Virus record (IMG/VR): IMGVR_UViG_3300009370_000081
Coordinates: 1 to 36,067 of that record
Strand: one strand, 5' to 3'
DNA: 36,067 nt
Source of the DNA: a virus
This document shows positions 8,267 through 17,761 of this stretch, piece by piece (the first letter of the stretch is position 1; each line of letters starts with the position of its first letter). The notes under the pieces were generated by a model. It worked only from the letters and a program-made list of their open reading frames with translations, was not told the origin of the DNA and searched no databases. A program made the translations under genes and the position numbers.

Positions 8267-9160
8267 ATGAGAAATAATCAAGAGCGCACTGGAGCGCCGC
8301 CAAACCCGGAAGTTCCAGCTAACGCCATTGATGTACCTAATCCCTCTACTCCTGGCGGTGGAGACGGCAGCGGTGGTGGTGGAACAGGTTTAAATTTTGT
8401 TGTTCCAACTGAGTTTGTAGATTTGCCATCGAAGGGCGAGTTTTATTCTGAGAACCACCCACTCCATGGACAAGATGTAGTAGAAGTACGTCATATGACA
8501 GCGAAAGAAGAGGATATTCTTACATCCAGAACTCTTCTTAAAAAAGGTTTGGCCATTGACCGATTAATTCAAAATATATTAGTCAATAAGAAGCTTAAAG
8601 TAGAAGATATTTTAGTTGGTGATAAAAATGCAATTCTGGTTCATTCCCGAATTGCCGCATATGGAGCACAGTATAATACTAATGTTACTTGTCCTAATTG
8701 TTATACTCAGCAAAAATATAATTTTAATCTATTAGAAAGCAAAGTGGTTCATCCTGATGATATTGAAGAGCCTCAGTTTCAACGAACAGATGGTCCGACA
8801 TTCACTACTATCCTACCAAAAACTAAAGTTCAGGCCGAAATGCGACTTCTTACAGGCGCTGACGAAGCGTGGTTGGTAAAGCTCTCAGAAAGAAAAAAGA
8901 AAACCAAACTGGGCAGCGATAGTACCTTGAGTGACCAAATGAAGCTTTTCCTTGTGTCGCTAAATGGTGTTCGCGATAAAGGCCAAATTCATAAATTTGT
9001 GGATTTAATGCCTGCTGCAGATTCACGCTATTTGCGTAAGGTTTATGGAGAAATTTCTCCCAATCTTGACCTCACTCAAGAATTTAGCTGTTCTGCCTGT
9101 GACACAGAAATAGATATGGAGGTTCCGTTCACTGCGGAGTTTTTTTGGCCTAAACAATAA
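8267..9160 (+). CDS. Baseplate hub protein, T4 gp26-like
   Basis: A 297-residue protein. After a low-complexity Pro/Gly linker (residues about 10-42), the segment LPSKGEFY...HPLHGQDVVEVRHMTAKEEDIL and the following KKGLAIDRLIQNIL match the T4 gp26 baseplate family as found in cyanophages. Two CxxC pairs (C142/C145 in TCPNC and C275/C278 in CSAC) are placed to form a zinc site. In T4, gp26 takes part in assembly of the central baseplate hub. The stop is followed after four bases by the 57-residue gene at 9165, as in related phages where a small gp51-like gene follows. Start: ATG after GCGAGG. Confidence 0.82.
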   Translation: MRNNQERTGAPPNPEVPANAIDVPNPSTPGGGDGSGGGGTGLNFVVPTEFVDLPSKGEFYSENHPLHGQDVVEVRHMTAKEEDILTSRTLLKKGLAIDRLIQNILVNKKLKVEDILVGDKNAILVHSRIAAYGAQYNTNVTCPNCYTQQKYNFNLLESKVVHPDDIEEPQFQRTDGPTFTTILPKTKVQAEMRLLTGADEAWLVKLSERKKKTKLGSDSTLSDQMKLFLVSLNGVRDKGQIHKFVDLMPAADSRYLRKVYGEISPNLDLTQEFSCSACDTEIDMEVPFTAEFFWPKQ

Positions 9161-9164
9161 ATAT

Positions 9165-9338
9165 ATGGAAACTGTTTATGAGCAGTTTTTTGTGCTTAAA
9201 CATTTTGGGGGTTGGAGCTTCACAGAAGCTTATAGTTTGCCCATTGGTTTAAGAATGTGGTTTTTGGAAAGGCTTCAAAAACAGTTTGAGAAAGAAAAAG
9301 AAGAGTATGATAAAATAAAATCAAAAACAAAGAGGTAA
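9165..9338 (+). CDS. Small gp51-like baseplate hub assembly protein
   Basis: This 57-residue ORF begins METVYEQFFVLKHFGGWS, continues FTEAYSLPIGLRMWFLERL, and ends in a Lys/Glu helix. The pattern 'GGWSf.EaY.LPi.lR.Wf..rl' is one I associate with small proteins encoded directly after gp26 in T4-like marine phages, commonly assigned to the gp51 hub-assembly role. It begins four bases after the gp26-like stop, so it is probably translated by coupling (no strong Shine-Dalgarno of its own), and it ends one base before a terminator stem. The position and sequence pattern make it a real gene despite its size. The gp51 function itself is inferred. Confidence 0.75.
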   Translation: METVYEQFFVLKHFGGWSFTEAYSLPIGLRMWFLERLQKQFEKEKEEYDKIKSKTKR

Positions 9339-9366
9339 AAGGCCGGAACTTTCCGGCCTTTTTTTT
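9339..9366 (+). terminator. Rho-independent terminator
   Basis: AAGGCCGGA (9339-9347) pairs with TCCGGCCTT (9352-9360) around an ACTT loop, followed by a run of eight T residues. It closes the tail sheath-tube-gp26-gp51 transcript. Confidence 0.93.
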
Positions 9367-9375
9367 AATAAAAAT

Positions 9376-9385
9376 AACTATTTAT
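9376..9385 (+). promoter_or_regulatory. Candidate late promoter element (AACTATTTAT)
   Basis: Exact AACTATTTAT placed ten bases after a terminator and 36 bases before the start at 9422. That is the expected place for a promoter of the tape-measure operon. Confidence 0.52.
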
Positions 9386-9421
9386 CGTGTATAGTTATAC
9401 TATGTAAAAGGAGAACCAAGC

Positions 9422-9763
9422 GTGGAAAATCTAGTTAATGAAGACCAAATCGACCCTGTCATCATTGATTTGGGACTGAATCGTCGTAAAGATGTTAGTG
9501 AACAAACTTTTCAACAATTGGGGGGCGATATTAAATGGATGCTTGGTCGTATGTTTAAAGGTGCTCCTATAAATGCTCTTTTCCGTGGCTCACGAAGCGA
9601 AATCGATGCTTTTGGAAAAGCATTATATCGAGAAAAAGACTACATGAATAGTTACTTAAAATACGGTTTAAATGATGCCAGAGTTTATAGGGATAGATAT
9701 AGACTCGAAAAGGCTATTAAAGGTTTTGAAAGAGAAACTGGTTTAGTTTGGCCTTTCAATTAA
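9422..9763 (+). CDS. Conserved-looking small phage protein upstream of the tape measure
   Basis: A 113-residue soluble protein starting with GTG behind AAGGAGAACC. It contains DPVIIDLGLNRRKDVSEQTF, IKWMLGRMFKGAP and a C-terminal KGFERETGLVWPFN. It has no catalytic motif, signal peptide or membrane segment. It is the first gene after a terminator and candidate promoter, 12 bases before the tape measure gene, which is a common place for tail assembly chaperones. I see no slippery frameshift site or fused second ORF, so the classic frameshifted chaperone arrangement does not apply. Its function is unknown; tail assembly is the most likely context. Confidence 0.7.
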   Translation: MENLVNEDQIDPVIIDLGLNRRKDVSEQTFQQLGGDIKWMLGRMFKGAPINALFRGSRSEIDAFGKALYREKDYMNSYLKYGLNDARVYRDRYRLEKAIKGFERETGLVWPFN

Positions 9764-9775
9764 GGAATAGTTTAA

Positions 9776-12700
9776 ATGTCTACTGAATCCCTGTTACAAG
9801 AAATTTTAGACGCCTTAAAGGCCCAACAGGGTTCTGGCGGTGGAAGCGCTCCCATGCCTGCACCGAGTGAAGATCTTCAGGCTCTTATAACGCAATTACG
9901 AGCGGGAACTGACGAACAAAATAAATTTGCTGACGCTTTAGAGAGGGCGACCACATCGCTTACTGCTGGCACTAAAGCAGCTACCGAACAATTAAATATA
10001 TTGCGCCGCACAAAAGATATACAAGATGCGGTAACAAAAAGTTTAGCTACATCTGCTATTGAAAACCAAAATGCCCTTCAGACAGCGACTGCTAAAGAAG
10101 CTGCTTTGCAATCAGAGCTGGCCAACCAGCAGGCAATTTTAGAAGCAAAGGTGGAATTGGGGCAATTAGGCCCTAATGAATTAATTTTAGAGCAGGGAAA
10201 ATTAGCTACTCTTGAAGCAGAGCTAAGCGCACAGACTGCTATTGTTGATGCGACAACAGAACAGGGAAAAAAGCTAGAAGCAGCAGCTAAGGCCAATTCA
10301 GAAATATTAGGTGATACAGAAGCCATACTGAATAAAATGATGCTTAGTAGCACTGGCTACGAAGACAGCTTCTTTGGTAGAGCCGAAGCTTTAGGCGAAG
10401 GCGACGTTCTAAAAGGAATGTCTATGGCCTTTAGTCAAATAGGTAAAACTGTCCTCCAAGCTGTTAGTCCAGCCAACCTATTGGCAAATGCTTTTAGTAA
10501 TGTGGTAGAAACTACGATTAGAATGGTGGGAATGCAAGACCGAGCTTTGGCTGGATTTAATAAAGTTACAGCCGCAGGCGGTCAATACGACGATGTTATT
10601 TTACAAGTTCGCTCAGATACTTTTTCTTTTGGAACAACGATTGAAGAAGCAACAGAGGCTGTTAAAACTCTTGTGATGGAATTTAGTGGATTTAGTGCTT
10701 TAGGTGCGGAAGCTCAAGCTAGAGTGGCTGGGCTAACTGCACAATTTGAAAATTTAGGGGTTTCTGCCAGGCAAACAGCACAGTTCTTTGAAGAAATGAC
10801 TCAGGGTATGCGAATGTCCACTACAGAAGCTGAAGGCTATTTGCGCCAGGCTGCAACCGATGCCATGAATTTGGGAATTCCAATTGGTCAGTTTATGGAT
10901 CAATTAAATGCTGCTATGCCACAATTGGCCGCTTATGGTAAAAGAGCTACAGAAGTTTTCACAAAAGTTGCAGCTGCGGCAAAGGCGGCAGGAATTGAAA
11001 CAGGTCGTTTATTACAAGTTATGGGTAATACTTTTGACACTTTCCAAGGAGCAGGTCAGGCAGTCGCAGGCTTAAACGCTATTTTAGGTGGACCATTTCT
11101 CAATAGTCTACAATTAGTGAATGCAACAGAAGATGAAAGAATTAGATTGCTATTACAATCATTTGAGCAAAGTGGAAAGAACTTTACCCAGATGAGCAAA
11201 TTTGAACAAAAAGCTATCGCCGCCAAAATGGGAATTACTGATATGGCGCTCGCCAATAAACTCTTTGGTATGAGTGTGTCAGAATATGATTCTTATATTG
11301 ATAAGACCGGCCAAGCAGCCGAATCCCAAGAAGAAATGGCAGAAAGAGCTGAAAAGGCACGTTCTGCACAAGAAAAATTGACAGCTGTTCTTCAACAGCT
11401 AGCCATTGTAGTAACGCCCCTAGTTAAACTGTTACACCTACTTCTTAAGCCATTTGTTTATATTATTGATAAAATTGGCCCTGAGTTTAGTATAATTTTG
11501 GCGGTGTGGATAGCTTTCACGTGGAAATTTGTGGCGGCAAAATGGGCAGAAACCGCAGCAACTTCCGCTAATATTATAACTAAAGTAAAAGATATTGCTA
11601 TTACACTTGCTCAAGTGGTTGGCTATACGGCATTGCTTGTTATTATGATTGCGCTAACAGCCGCATATATTGCATATGAGGCTGCTATATTTGTGGTTAA
11701 GGGAACTATGGCCGTTCTAAACGTTATTGCCTATCTGCTGAGCGGAGGAATGATTGCTCTTGGAGGAGCCACAGCATTCGCGGCTTTAAAGTTTGTGTTG
11801 ATTGCTGGGGCTATTGCTCTCCTTATCTACCTGTTCACAGCTCCTCATTCTCCCCCATTTTATTTATTATTGCCAATTATTGCTCTTGGTATGTGGTTAA
11901 TGGGTAAAGCGGCAATATTCTTTGGTAGCGCTCTTGGTGGAGCAGCAGCCGGTATTATGGCTGGTGGTATAGCACTATTGGTGCTGGGAGCTGCAATCTT
12001 TCTTATTGGGGCGGCTATTGCTTTGGTTGTGGCCGCTGTTGCTCTACTTGTTATGGCGTTTACGGCTTTCTTTGAAACACTAGCAGCTAATTTTGGAGAC
12101 TTAATATTGTTGGCTCCTGCTTTAGTGTTGATAGGATTCGCCGCACCGCTGGCCATGTTAGGGCTGCTGCTATTGGCTGTAGGAATAATAGCTCTCGGTA
12201 TCGCACTACTGTTTGTTAAAACAGAAGATCTCCAAGCTCTAGCAGCGATGTTTGAGGGGATGGGAAAAGCAGCAGAAGGCGGCGCGGGCGGAATGGCCTC
12301 AATAACAGGGTTCTTATCAACCTTACAAAGTGTTGCAGATGATATAGACTTTTTCTCACTATTAGCTTTAAGTTCAATGTTCGAATCTATTAGTAAAATG
12401 GGAGACGTGGGACCAAGCGTCGAGCCTTTAAATGAGTTGGTTAAAAATGTCAGCCAGTTGGGTGATGCAGTTGAACCTATTAATCAATTTGCTGAAGCCC
12501 TGGATAAGCTGGCCACTGTGTTAATAAATTTTGGTGCAGGAGTGGGCATTTTAGGTCTTTTTGGAGCTGGGCCTGTAGATATGATTAAAGATCTAGTCCA
12601 AACTCTAGGAGAGGATGCAGGCAAGGTTCAAATTGAAAAATTAACTGCTATGCAAAAGTTTATTGAAAGTGTTCAGACTATGACTGCTGCCCAATTGTCT

Positions 12701-13162
12701 GGGGTCGCTTCGTCAATGGAGCAGCTTATGGGCGCACTTGAAGAAATTAGTTTCTTTAAAGCCTTAACACTTGGGTTTATGTTTTCTAACTTATCGGATA
12801 TTTCAACGAGCCCAACGGCGGTTGAAGCTTTAAATTCCCTTACCACTTATATTAAAACGGTTGGTCAGGTTGATGGAGCACATGTTGATAATGCTGAACA
12901 ATTGGTAGATCAAGCGATTAGATTCGCCACTGAGGCTAACAATTTAGAAGCTCAATCGGCCACAAATGGGTTTTTAGAGAAATTATTAAATATTTTTGGT
13001 TCTGATTCTAAAAAAGAAACAGGTGGAAAGCGCCAACAAACAATTGTTCTTACAATCGACTCGGCTGGCCGAGAAAAAATCGCCCAAGGTATAATTGATC
13101 CTCTTATTCCTATGATTAATAAAAAATTAGATATAAGAAATCGCGGCGGTGGTACTTATTAA
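9776..13162 (+). CDS. Tail tape measure protein
   Basis: A 1128-residue protein with tape-measure architecture. The N-terminus has a short Gln/Gly/Ser linker, followed by an Ala/Glu/Gln-rich coiled coil (about residues 40-190). A central region (about 200-540) is rich in helices with repeated FGTTIEEATEAV-like and MGNTFDTFQGAGQAV-like elements. Long hydrophobic stretches lie at about 545-830 (for example LAVGIIALGIALLF), and the C-terminal part is predicted soluble. Hydrophobic segments in a long helical protein encoded after the tail tube are typical of tape measures, which set tail length and may help DNA cross the inner membrane. Start: ATG after AAGGA. Baseplate genes follow directly. Confidence 0.87.
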   Translation: MSTESLLQEILDALKAQQGSGGGSAPMPAPSEDLQALITQLRAGTDEQNKFADALERATTSLTAGTKAATEQLNILRRTKDIQDAVTKSLATSAIENQNALQTATAKEAALQSELANQQAILEAKVELGQLGPNELILEQGKLATLEAELSAQTAIVDATTEQGKKLEAAAKANSEILGDTEAILNKMMLSSTGYEDSFFGRAEALGEGDVLKGMSMAFSQIGKTVLQAVSPANLLANAFSNVVETTIRMVGMQDRALAGFNKVTAAGGQYDDVILQVRSDTFSFGTTIEEATEAVKTLVMEFSGFSALGAEAQARVAGLTAQFENLGVSARQTAQFFEEMTQGMRMSTTEAEGYLRQAATDAMNLGIPIGQFMDQLNAAMPQLAAYGKRATEVFTKVAAAAKAAGIETGRLLQVMGNTFDTFQGAGQAVAGLNAILGGPFLNSLQLVNATEDERIRLLLQSFEQSGKNFTQMSKFEQKAIAAKMGITDMALANKLFGMSVSEYDSYIDKTGQAAESQEEMAERAEKARSAQEKLTAVLQQLAIVVTPLVKLLHLLLKPFVYIIDKIGPEFSIILAVWIAFTWKFVAAKWAETAATSANIITKVKDIAITLAQVVGYTALLVIMIALTAAYIAYEAAIFVVKGTMAVLNVIAYLLSGGMIALGGATAFAALKFVLIAGAIALLIYLFTAPHSPPFYLLLPIIALGMWLMGKAAIFFGSALGGAAAGIMAGGIALLVLGAAIFLIGAAIALVVAAVALLVMAFTAFFETLAANFGDLILLAPALVLIGFAAPLAMLGLLLLAVGIIALGIALLFVKTEDLQALAAMFEGMGKAAEGGAGGMASITGFLSTLQSVADDIDFFSLLALSSMFESISKMGDVGPSVEPLNELVKNVSQLGDAVEPINQFAEALDKLATVLINFGAGVGILGLFGAGPVDMIKDLVQTLGEDAGKVQIEKLTAMQKFIESVQTMTAAQLSGVASSMEQLMGALEEISFFKALTLGFMFSNLSDISTSPTAVEALNSLTTYIKTVGQVDGAHVDNAEQLVDQAIRFATEANNLEAQSATNGFLEKLLNIFGSDSKKETGGKRQQTIVLTIDSAGREKIAQGIIDPLIPMINKKLDIRNRGGGTY

Positions 13163-13180
13163 AGAAGGAAAATATAAATA

Positions 13181-14110
13181 ATGGCTGCTGAATTTAAGAA
13201 ACATGAAGGTGTAGGACCCTCCACAGGTGGGTTTAAAAAACAGAAAGACCTCATCGGCGACGAGCTTACTTCGTGGTCTTATTCTACTCCTCGTGGCATG
13301 ACTCTGGGTTTGCCTGGACAAGCTATTTATATTAAGCCAGCTCGTCTTGGATTAAACAACGCTATGACTGATTCTGTTGTTTTTGATCCATTTGTAACAT
13401 CCTTTACAGACGAATACTCTACTAATTGGACTGCCACAGATGTTTATGGTCGTATGGACCCCATCTATGTTTACCAAAATACTCAGCGTGTAATAAATAT
13501 TAGTTTTAATGCAATTGCTAATGACCCTAGTGATGCTTTGGCTCATATGAGTCAGTGTGAACAGCTTATTAGATGGTTATACCCGGTTTATGAGGGCGAT
13601 GGAAATGCACGGTATATAGCTTCGCCTCCTCTTATGGCCATAAGGTGGAATAATTTTATTCGTGGGATGAAGTCCGAGAGTGATCTTCTTATGGGAATAA
13701 TAAGTTCTTTCACATTTAACCCTATTATGGAAGAAGGAATGTTCCAGGTGGCTCAGAATTTTAAAGGTCTTGAAAGAGGAAATTTTCTCCCTAAAGCCTT
13801 AGAAATCTCTTTGGAGTTTAAACCTCTCCATAGAGGCTTGATGGGAAACAAAAAAGGATCAGGAAGAAATCAGTGGAATGCAAATGATAAATTCCCGTAT
13901 GGTTCTCCTCGCGGAGCAGAAATACAAACAAACGCTGGCTATGGGTCCACTCGCGGGTCAACCAATGACAAGCTTGGCGGAACTAAATTAACTAAGCAAT
14001 CTTTAACTCAAGTTTATGAAGCGCCCGCCAGAACTGCAGACCATCCCGATGCAACATCAGACACCGTGGCAACAGCAGCTGCACTCAACATGCTGGGGGG
14101 ACCTAAATAA
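13181..14110 (+). CDS. Baseplate/tail tube cap-like structural protein
   Basis: A 309-residue protein without signal peptide or catalytic residues. The core around residues 80-160 (DVYGRMDPIYVYQNTQRV, INISFNAIANDPSDAL, LIRWLYPVYEG and SPPLMAIRWNNFI) has the 'v.GR.dpi..yq.t.R.i..sf.v.A.....a......l..l.yP.y' pattern. I associate that pattern with tube-like proteins at the baseplate end of contractile tails (gp48/gp54-like tube cap or initiator). The C-terminal third is Gly/Asn/Ser-rich and probably extended. It sits between the tape measure and a LysM/gp53-like gene and shares the sequence TAATG with the latter, so the two are coupled. The exact T4 equivalent is uncertain. Confidence 0.55.
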   Translation: MAAEFKKHEGVGPSTGGFKKQKDLIGDELTSWSYSTPRGMTLGLPGQAIYIKPARLGLNNAMTDSVVFDPFVTSFTDEYSTNWTATDVYGRMDPIYVYQNTQRVINISFNAIANDPSDALAHMSQCEQLIRWLYPVYEGDGNARYIASPPLMAIRWNNFIRGMKSESDLLMGIISSFTFNPIMEEGMFQVAQNFKGLERGNFLPKALEISLEFKPLHRGLMGNKKGSGRNQWNANDKFPYGSPRGAEIQTNAGYGSTRGSTNDKLGGTKLTKQSLTQVYEAPARTADHPDATSDTVATAAALNMLGGPK

Positions 14111-14457
14111 TGAGCATTTATAAAAGAAACATTAATCGCCAAATTTTTGATAATACCAACTATAGATATAATAAAATCTTTGCCGAAAAAAGTCGTGCTT
14201 ATATAGCCCAGCTCACCACGCCGTCTATGGCTTACCCACTTAAAGAAGACATCCAAACTTTATCTATACGCAACCATATATGGAGCTATGGTGATACTTT
14301 TCCTAATTTAGCGTTCGAGCATTATGGGTATGCAGAACTCTGGTGGGTTATTGCATTTTTTAATAAAAAACCAGCAGAATTTTTGTATAATAGGGGAGAT
14401 ACAGTATATGTTCCTCATCCCCTAGAAAGAGTATTAGCTTTATATGGATATTTTTAA
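14110..14457 (+). CDS. Baseplate wedge, T4 gp53-like / LysM-like tail protein
   Basis: A 115-residue protein whose ATG overlaps the previous stop by one base (TAATG). The segment GDTFPNLAFEHYGYAELWWV, then IAFFNKKPAEFLYNRGDTVY and a VPHPLERVLALYG ending, looks like a LysM-type fold. Its 'D.l..IA...yg...yWWvIa..N' core also occurs in T4 gp53 baseplate wedge and P2 gpX proteins. The N-terminal 45 residues are charged and Tyr/Asn-rich. The role would be in baseplate assembly linking wedge and hub. The context (tube-cap-like gene upstream, large hub-like gene downstream) supports this. Confidence 0.68.
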   Translation: MSIYKRNINRQIFDNTNYRYNKIFAEKSRAYIAQLTTPSMAYPLKEDIQTLSIRNHIWSYGDTFPNLAFEHYGYAELWWVIAFFNKKPAEFLYNRGDTVYVPHPLERVLALYGYF

Positions 14458-14514
14458 ATTTTTATATATATTAGATAGTTTGAGTCATATTAATTTTATT
14501 ATGGAGACAGTATA

Positions 14515-17500
14515 ATGGCTGGGGAATGGAACCACTCCACACTACAAAAGGCAGCTCGACAGGCAGCAATTCGCCACCATGCTGATAAATTCTATACCGA
14601 CGCCGTCGCCTTTGGGAAGGCTGTAGGAAGAAGACCAGTATCTAAAGCTGATTCTGACGCCAAAGTACAGATTAGAATTGCAGAAAATAAGAATTCTCAA
14701 TGCGCTCTTGCATTTATGATAAAGCGCCGGAAAAAACTAGGAGCAATGGCTAATCTAAAAACGACATCCAGAAAACCCGGCGTGGCCGGTGCGTATCCTA
14801 CGCAGTTCAAAAGCGTTGGAGCAGCGGGCGATTTGAAAAAGGCAGGGTTAGAAAGCCGATGGAAAGCCCGAGGAAAAGGGTATCAAAATTTTAAATATCT
14901 TAATGGATCTAATCCAGCGGCTCTTCTTAATACTTTAGTTAGGGTTCCAGAGGCGATGAGTTTTTTCAATTTGGCCAGTTCAGATCTTTCTAAATTAAAC
15001 CCCTATGCCAAATTTTATTTATTAGATAAAAATAATACAGCTACCGAACTACCTTTTTCTACTAGAGCATTTGGAGGAAAAGAGGATAGCAGCTTAATAA
15101 ATATGTTAAACAGCACGGGTGTAAACTCTCTTGATGTAGGGTTGCAAGAAGTGAGCTTTGATTTATTGGCCACTAATCCTGCCGAATTAAATAATACGAT
15201 CGAGTGTAAAATTAAAATTTATTTAAACAATCTTTCGGGCCTTCTAAGCAAGAGGAAGAGTCCTACCGGAAGAACGTTTTATTGGAAGGACCTTATTGAA
15301 AGAAAGGGAAAGAAAGGCGAAGAAAACAACGTGAAAGATAATAAAGTAAGATTGGTGATGGGATGGACGCTGCCAAGCCAATCTGATCATACAACATACA
15401 AAATGGCTAAAGACACTAAAATTGTCCAATCGTTAGCTATGTCACGCTATTCTTTACTTATGTATTTGCGCGATCATACTCTGGACATTAAAACTGATGG
15501 AAGTGCTACTTTATCAATCACCTACAATGCTTATGCCGAAGGAGCATTAAACCATCCTAGTACGAACATTTTAGGTATTAATGCCGCTGAACATAAACAG
15601 GTACAAATACTTAAAAAAAGAGTTACCCGCCTTCGTAAAGAACGCGAAAAGCAAGAACGGGAAGATAAACGGAACGGTGTTGCACCAACAACTCGTAAGC
15701 CTGATCCCGAGCGCTCTACCACTGGGGAAGCGACGGGAGTTTTCGGGCTGGGAACAGACCCAAATGCAGAAGAAAGAGCCAGAGCCAAGCTGAAAAAGGC
15801 TAAAGATAACGTAAGGAACAGTGCATATGTCCAGTTAATGAATCAGCTATACCATAGAGGAAGCATTAAACTTATACACGTGCCAGTGGAATTTCTTGGT
15901 CGCATTGGAGTGGTGGGAGCGGGATTTGTGGGAACAGAAGATTCCGAAGGAGACAACGAAGACAAAATATACCAACATACAGCACAAAGCACTCTACAAT
16001 TAATGTGTTCGGATCATATAAAAAGAAAGTTGGGGGATATTATTGACCGCACACAGAGATATGGGGGCGTTGGAGGCACTTACGTCGCGGGCGGAACGTC
16101 AGCAGGCTCGGGCGATAATTCAGAGAGAAGCTATAATCAGGCCATTTCAAGGATGAGGAAAATAGCCCAGCAAAAGAAAGGAGAGAGAACAAAGGCAGCG
16201 GCGAAATTTCTGGGCAAAGGAGACTTTATGAAAGCCACTATTTTGAGACCATCGGACGAAAAGGGCAAAAAATATGCTAAAAAAATGCGACAAGATTTTG
16301 GTCTTGGTGGGGATATTGCATCTATTCCTTTCACTTATATGGGGGATATTTTAGAAGCTGCCCTTGGAATGCTATATCGAAAAGATTCTGCATGGTCACA
16401 ATTTTTTGTTTCTTCACTAACAGCTCGTACTCGGAAAGAAGCTTTAAATAAGATGGCAGTAGATAAAGGGATCTGGCCAACTATTATGACAGGGCCAGTT
16501 ATTTTAGAAGGAGGCTGTGTAGGTGATAAACCCCGGATTATTAATATCGGTGACGTTCCGGTAACTATTCAATCTTTAACCACATTTTTAATAAATAATC
16601 TTGTTAGACCTCAACGAGCCACATGGCGGTTGAGAGATTTTTTATGGGCACTGATGAGTGAGCTATTGCCCACAGCACTAGGTTATCAGTGCATGGATCA
16701 GCCACCTGGGGGATCTATAATGCCGCGCATGGAAGTTTTTCATTTGCCGTCACATGGAGGGAACCCATTAAGAAGTACTAGTTTTCATGTGAATGCGGAC
16801 AAATTTCAAAAAATGAAAAATAAAATTGATTATCAAGGGGATGGGAAAACTGTTACTCAATATGATGCTTTAATATTGTTTGCTACCTATTTTAACCCTG
16901 TGGGTTTAAAAGGAAGTGAGAAACAAGATGTTAGCAAGGGCATTTACCATTTACGACCAGGAGTAGATGGTGGGCCGATTAAAAGTTATTCATTTTCTCG
17001 AAACGACCAACCATTTTTAGCCGAAGCTAAAGTATTTGGATCTTCAGATATTGGTCAAACTGATGATATTTCAGGCGGCGCGGTTTATAATATTACTATG
17101 AAAATGGTGGGGAATGGATTCTTTTCACCAGGCCAAATGGTTTATATAAATTTAGAATCTATCGGTGTTGGGAAGGGTGTCAGCTCAGACAGCTTGTCAT
17201 ACAAAATGAATATTGGTGGATACTATCTTATTACTAAAGTCAGCGGTCTGTTCTCCCCCACAGAAGGGTTTATTACCACTGTTGAAGCCATGTGGCAACA
17301 GACTGGAGTCACCACAGGGCCAAATGTGGCGGCACAGCAAAAAACCCACGCCGCAATAAAAGCAAAGCTCCAAGAGTGGGGATTTGTAGATCCTAAAATT
17401 GATCCAAGTATGGGAACTATAACCGCCACTGATCCAAAGACTGGAAATAAAATAGTCGCTCCCTTGGGGGAATTACCAACATATGATGAACATAGTCGAT

Positions 17501-17685
17501 GGAATGCTCGCGACGGCAGCGGGACGACAAGGCTTTTTTCGAACCCGGCTTTAGCAGAACCATATGCTGATATAGCCCGCAAAGCCGCAGAACAGAAGAA
17601 AAAGAAAGCCGCTGAAGCTGCTGCCAAACGAGCCGCTGCTACGGCGGCTGGATATCGAGCAGGAGAGGGCACGACCTTTAACTAA
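14515..17685 (+). CDS. Large baseplate hub-like structural protein
   Basis: A 1056-residue virion protein. The N-terminus is basic and helical. Residues about 155-350 are beta-rich (VGLQEVSFDLLATNPAEL). Residues about 365-440 form a highly charged helical linker (KRVTRLRKEREKQEREDKR). Residues about 630-940 contain segments such as SQFFVSSLTARTRKEALNKM and NIGDVPVTIQSLTTFL. The hub-like region GNGFFSPGQMVYINLES...GGYYLITKVSGLF...FITTVEAMWQ resembles the C-terminal domain of gp27/gpD-type hub proteins. The last 40 residues are Ala/Lys-rich. Start: ATG after TATGGAGAC. Baseplate hub is inferred from the C-terminal pattern and neighbours; I cannot see a lysozyme domain. The unusual length suggests fused hub and other domains. 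Confidence 0.6.
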   Translation: MAGEWNHSTLQKAARQAAIRHHADKFYTDAVAFGKAVGRRPVSKADSDAKVQIRIAENKNSQCALAFMIKRRKKLGAMANLKTTSRKPGVAGAYPTQFKSVGAAGDLKKAGLESRWKARGKGYQNFKYLNGSNPAALLNTLVRVPEAMSFFNLASSDLSKLNPYAKFYLLDKNNTATELPFSTRAFGGKEDSSLINMLNSTGVNSLDVGLQEVSFDLLATNPAELNNTIECKIKIYLNNLSGLLSKRKSPTGRTFYWKDLIERKGKKGEENNVKDNKVRLVMGWTLPSQSDHTTYKMAKDTKIVQSLAMSRYSLLMYLRDHTLDIKTDGSATLSITYNAYAEGALNHPSTNILGINAAEHKQVQILKKRVTRLRKEREKQEREDKRNGVAPTTRKPDPERSTTGEATGVFGLGTDPNAEERARAKLKKAKDNVRNSAYVQLMNQLYHRGSIKLIHVPVEFLGRIGVVGAGFVGTEDSEGDNEDKIYQHTAQSTLQLMCSDHIKRKLGDIIDRTQRYGGVGGTYVAGGTSAGSGDNSERSYNQAISRMRKIAQQKKGERTKAAAKFLGKGDFMKATILRPSDEKGKKYAKKMRQDFGLGGDIASIPFTYMGDILEAALGMLYRKDSAWSQFFVSSLTARTRKEALNKMAVDKGIWPTIMTGPVILEGGCVGDKPRIINIGDVPVTIQSLTTFLINNLVRPQRATWRLRDFLWALMSELLPTALGYQCMDQPPGGSIMPRMEVFHLPSHGGNPLRSTSFHVNADKFQKMKNKIDYQGDGKTVTQYDALILFATYFNPVGLKGSEKQDVSKGIYHLRPGVDGGPIKSYSFSRNDQPFLAEAKVFGSSDIGQTDDISGGAVYNITMKMVGNGFFSPGQMVYINLESIGVGKGVSSDSLSYKMNIGGYYLITKVSGLFSPTEGFITTVEAMWQQTGVTTGPNVAAQQKTHAAIKAKLQEWGFVDPKIDPSMGTITATDPKTGNKIVAPLGELPTYDEHSRWNARDGSGTTRLFSNPALAEPYADIARKAAEQKKKKAAEAAAKRAAATAAGYRAGEGTTFN

Positions 17686-17733
17686 TGGTCGTTAACTACC
17701 CATTTAATATAAAACATATAATAAGAATATTGG

Positions 17734-17742
17734 CTATTTAAT
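17734..17742 (+). promoter_or_regulatory. Weak candidate late promoter element (CTATTTAAT)
   Basis: GGCTATTTAAT, 19 bases upstream of the start at 17762. It shares CTATTTA with the AACTATTTAT motif and the same 3' extension (ATATA) as the copy at 22254. Confidence 0.28.
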
Positions 17743-17761
17743 ATAACAAGGAACATTATCT

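Noticed and set aside
9700-9800. Programmed frameshift between the small gene and the tape measure, as in many tail assembly chaperones
   Set aside because: No slippery heptamer and no overlapping second ORF could be seen. The tape measure has its own ribosome-binding site.
13323-13330. CTATTTAT inside the tube-cap-like gene as a late promoter
   Set aside because: It lies within a coding region with no gene start nearby, and the preceding bases are AG, not AA. An 8-mer match at this composition is expected by chance once or twice in the window.
17223-17672. 149-codon open frame on the minus strand
   Set aside because: It lies fully inside the hub-like gene, has a low-complexity Ala/Phe/Ser composition mirroring the Ala/Lys-rich C-terminus of that gene, and no minus-strand gene is otherwise supported in the window.
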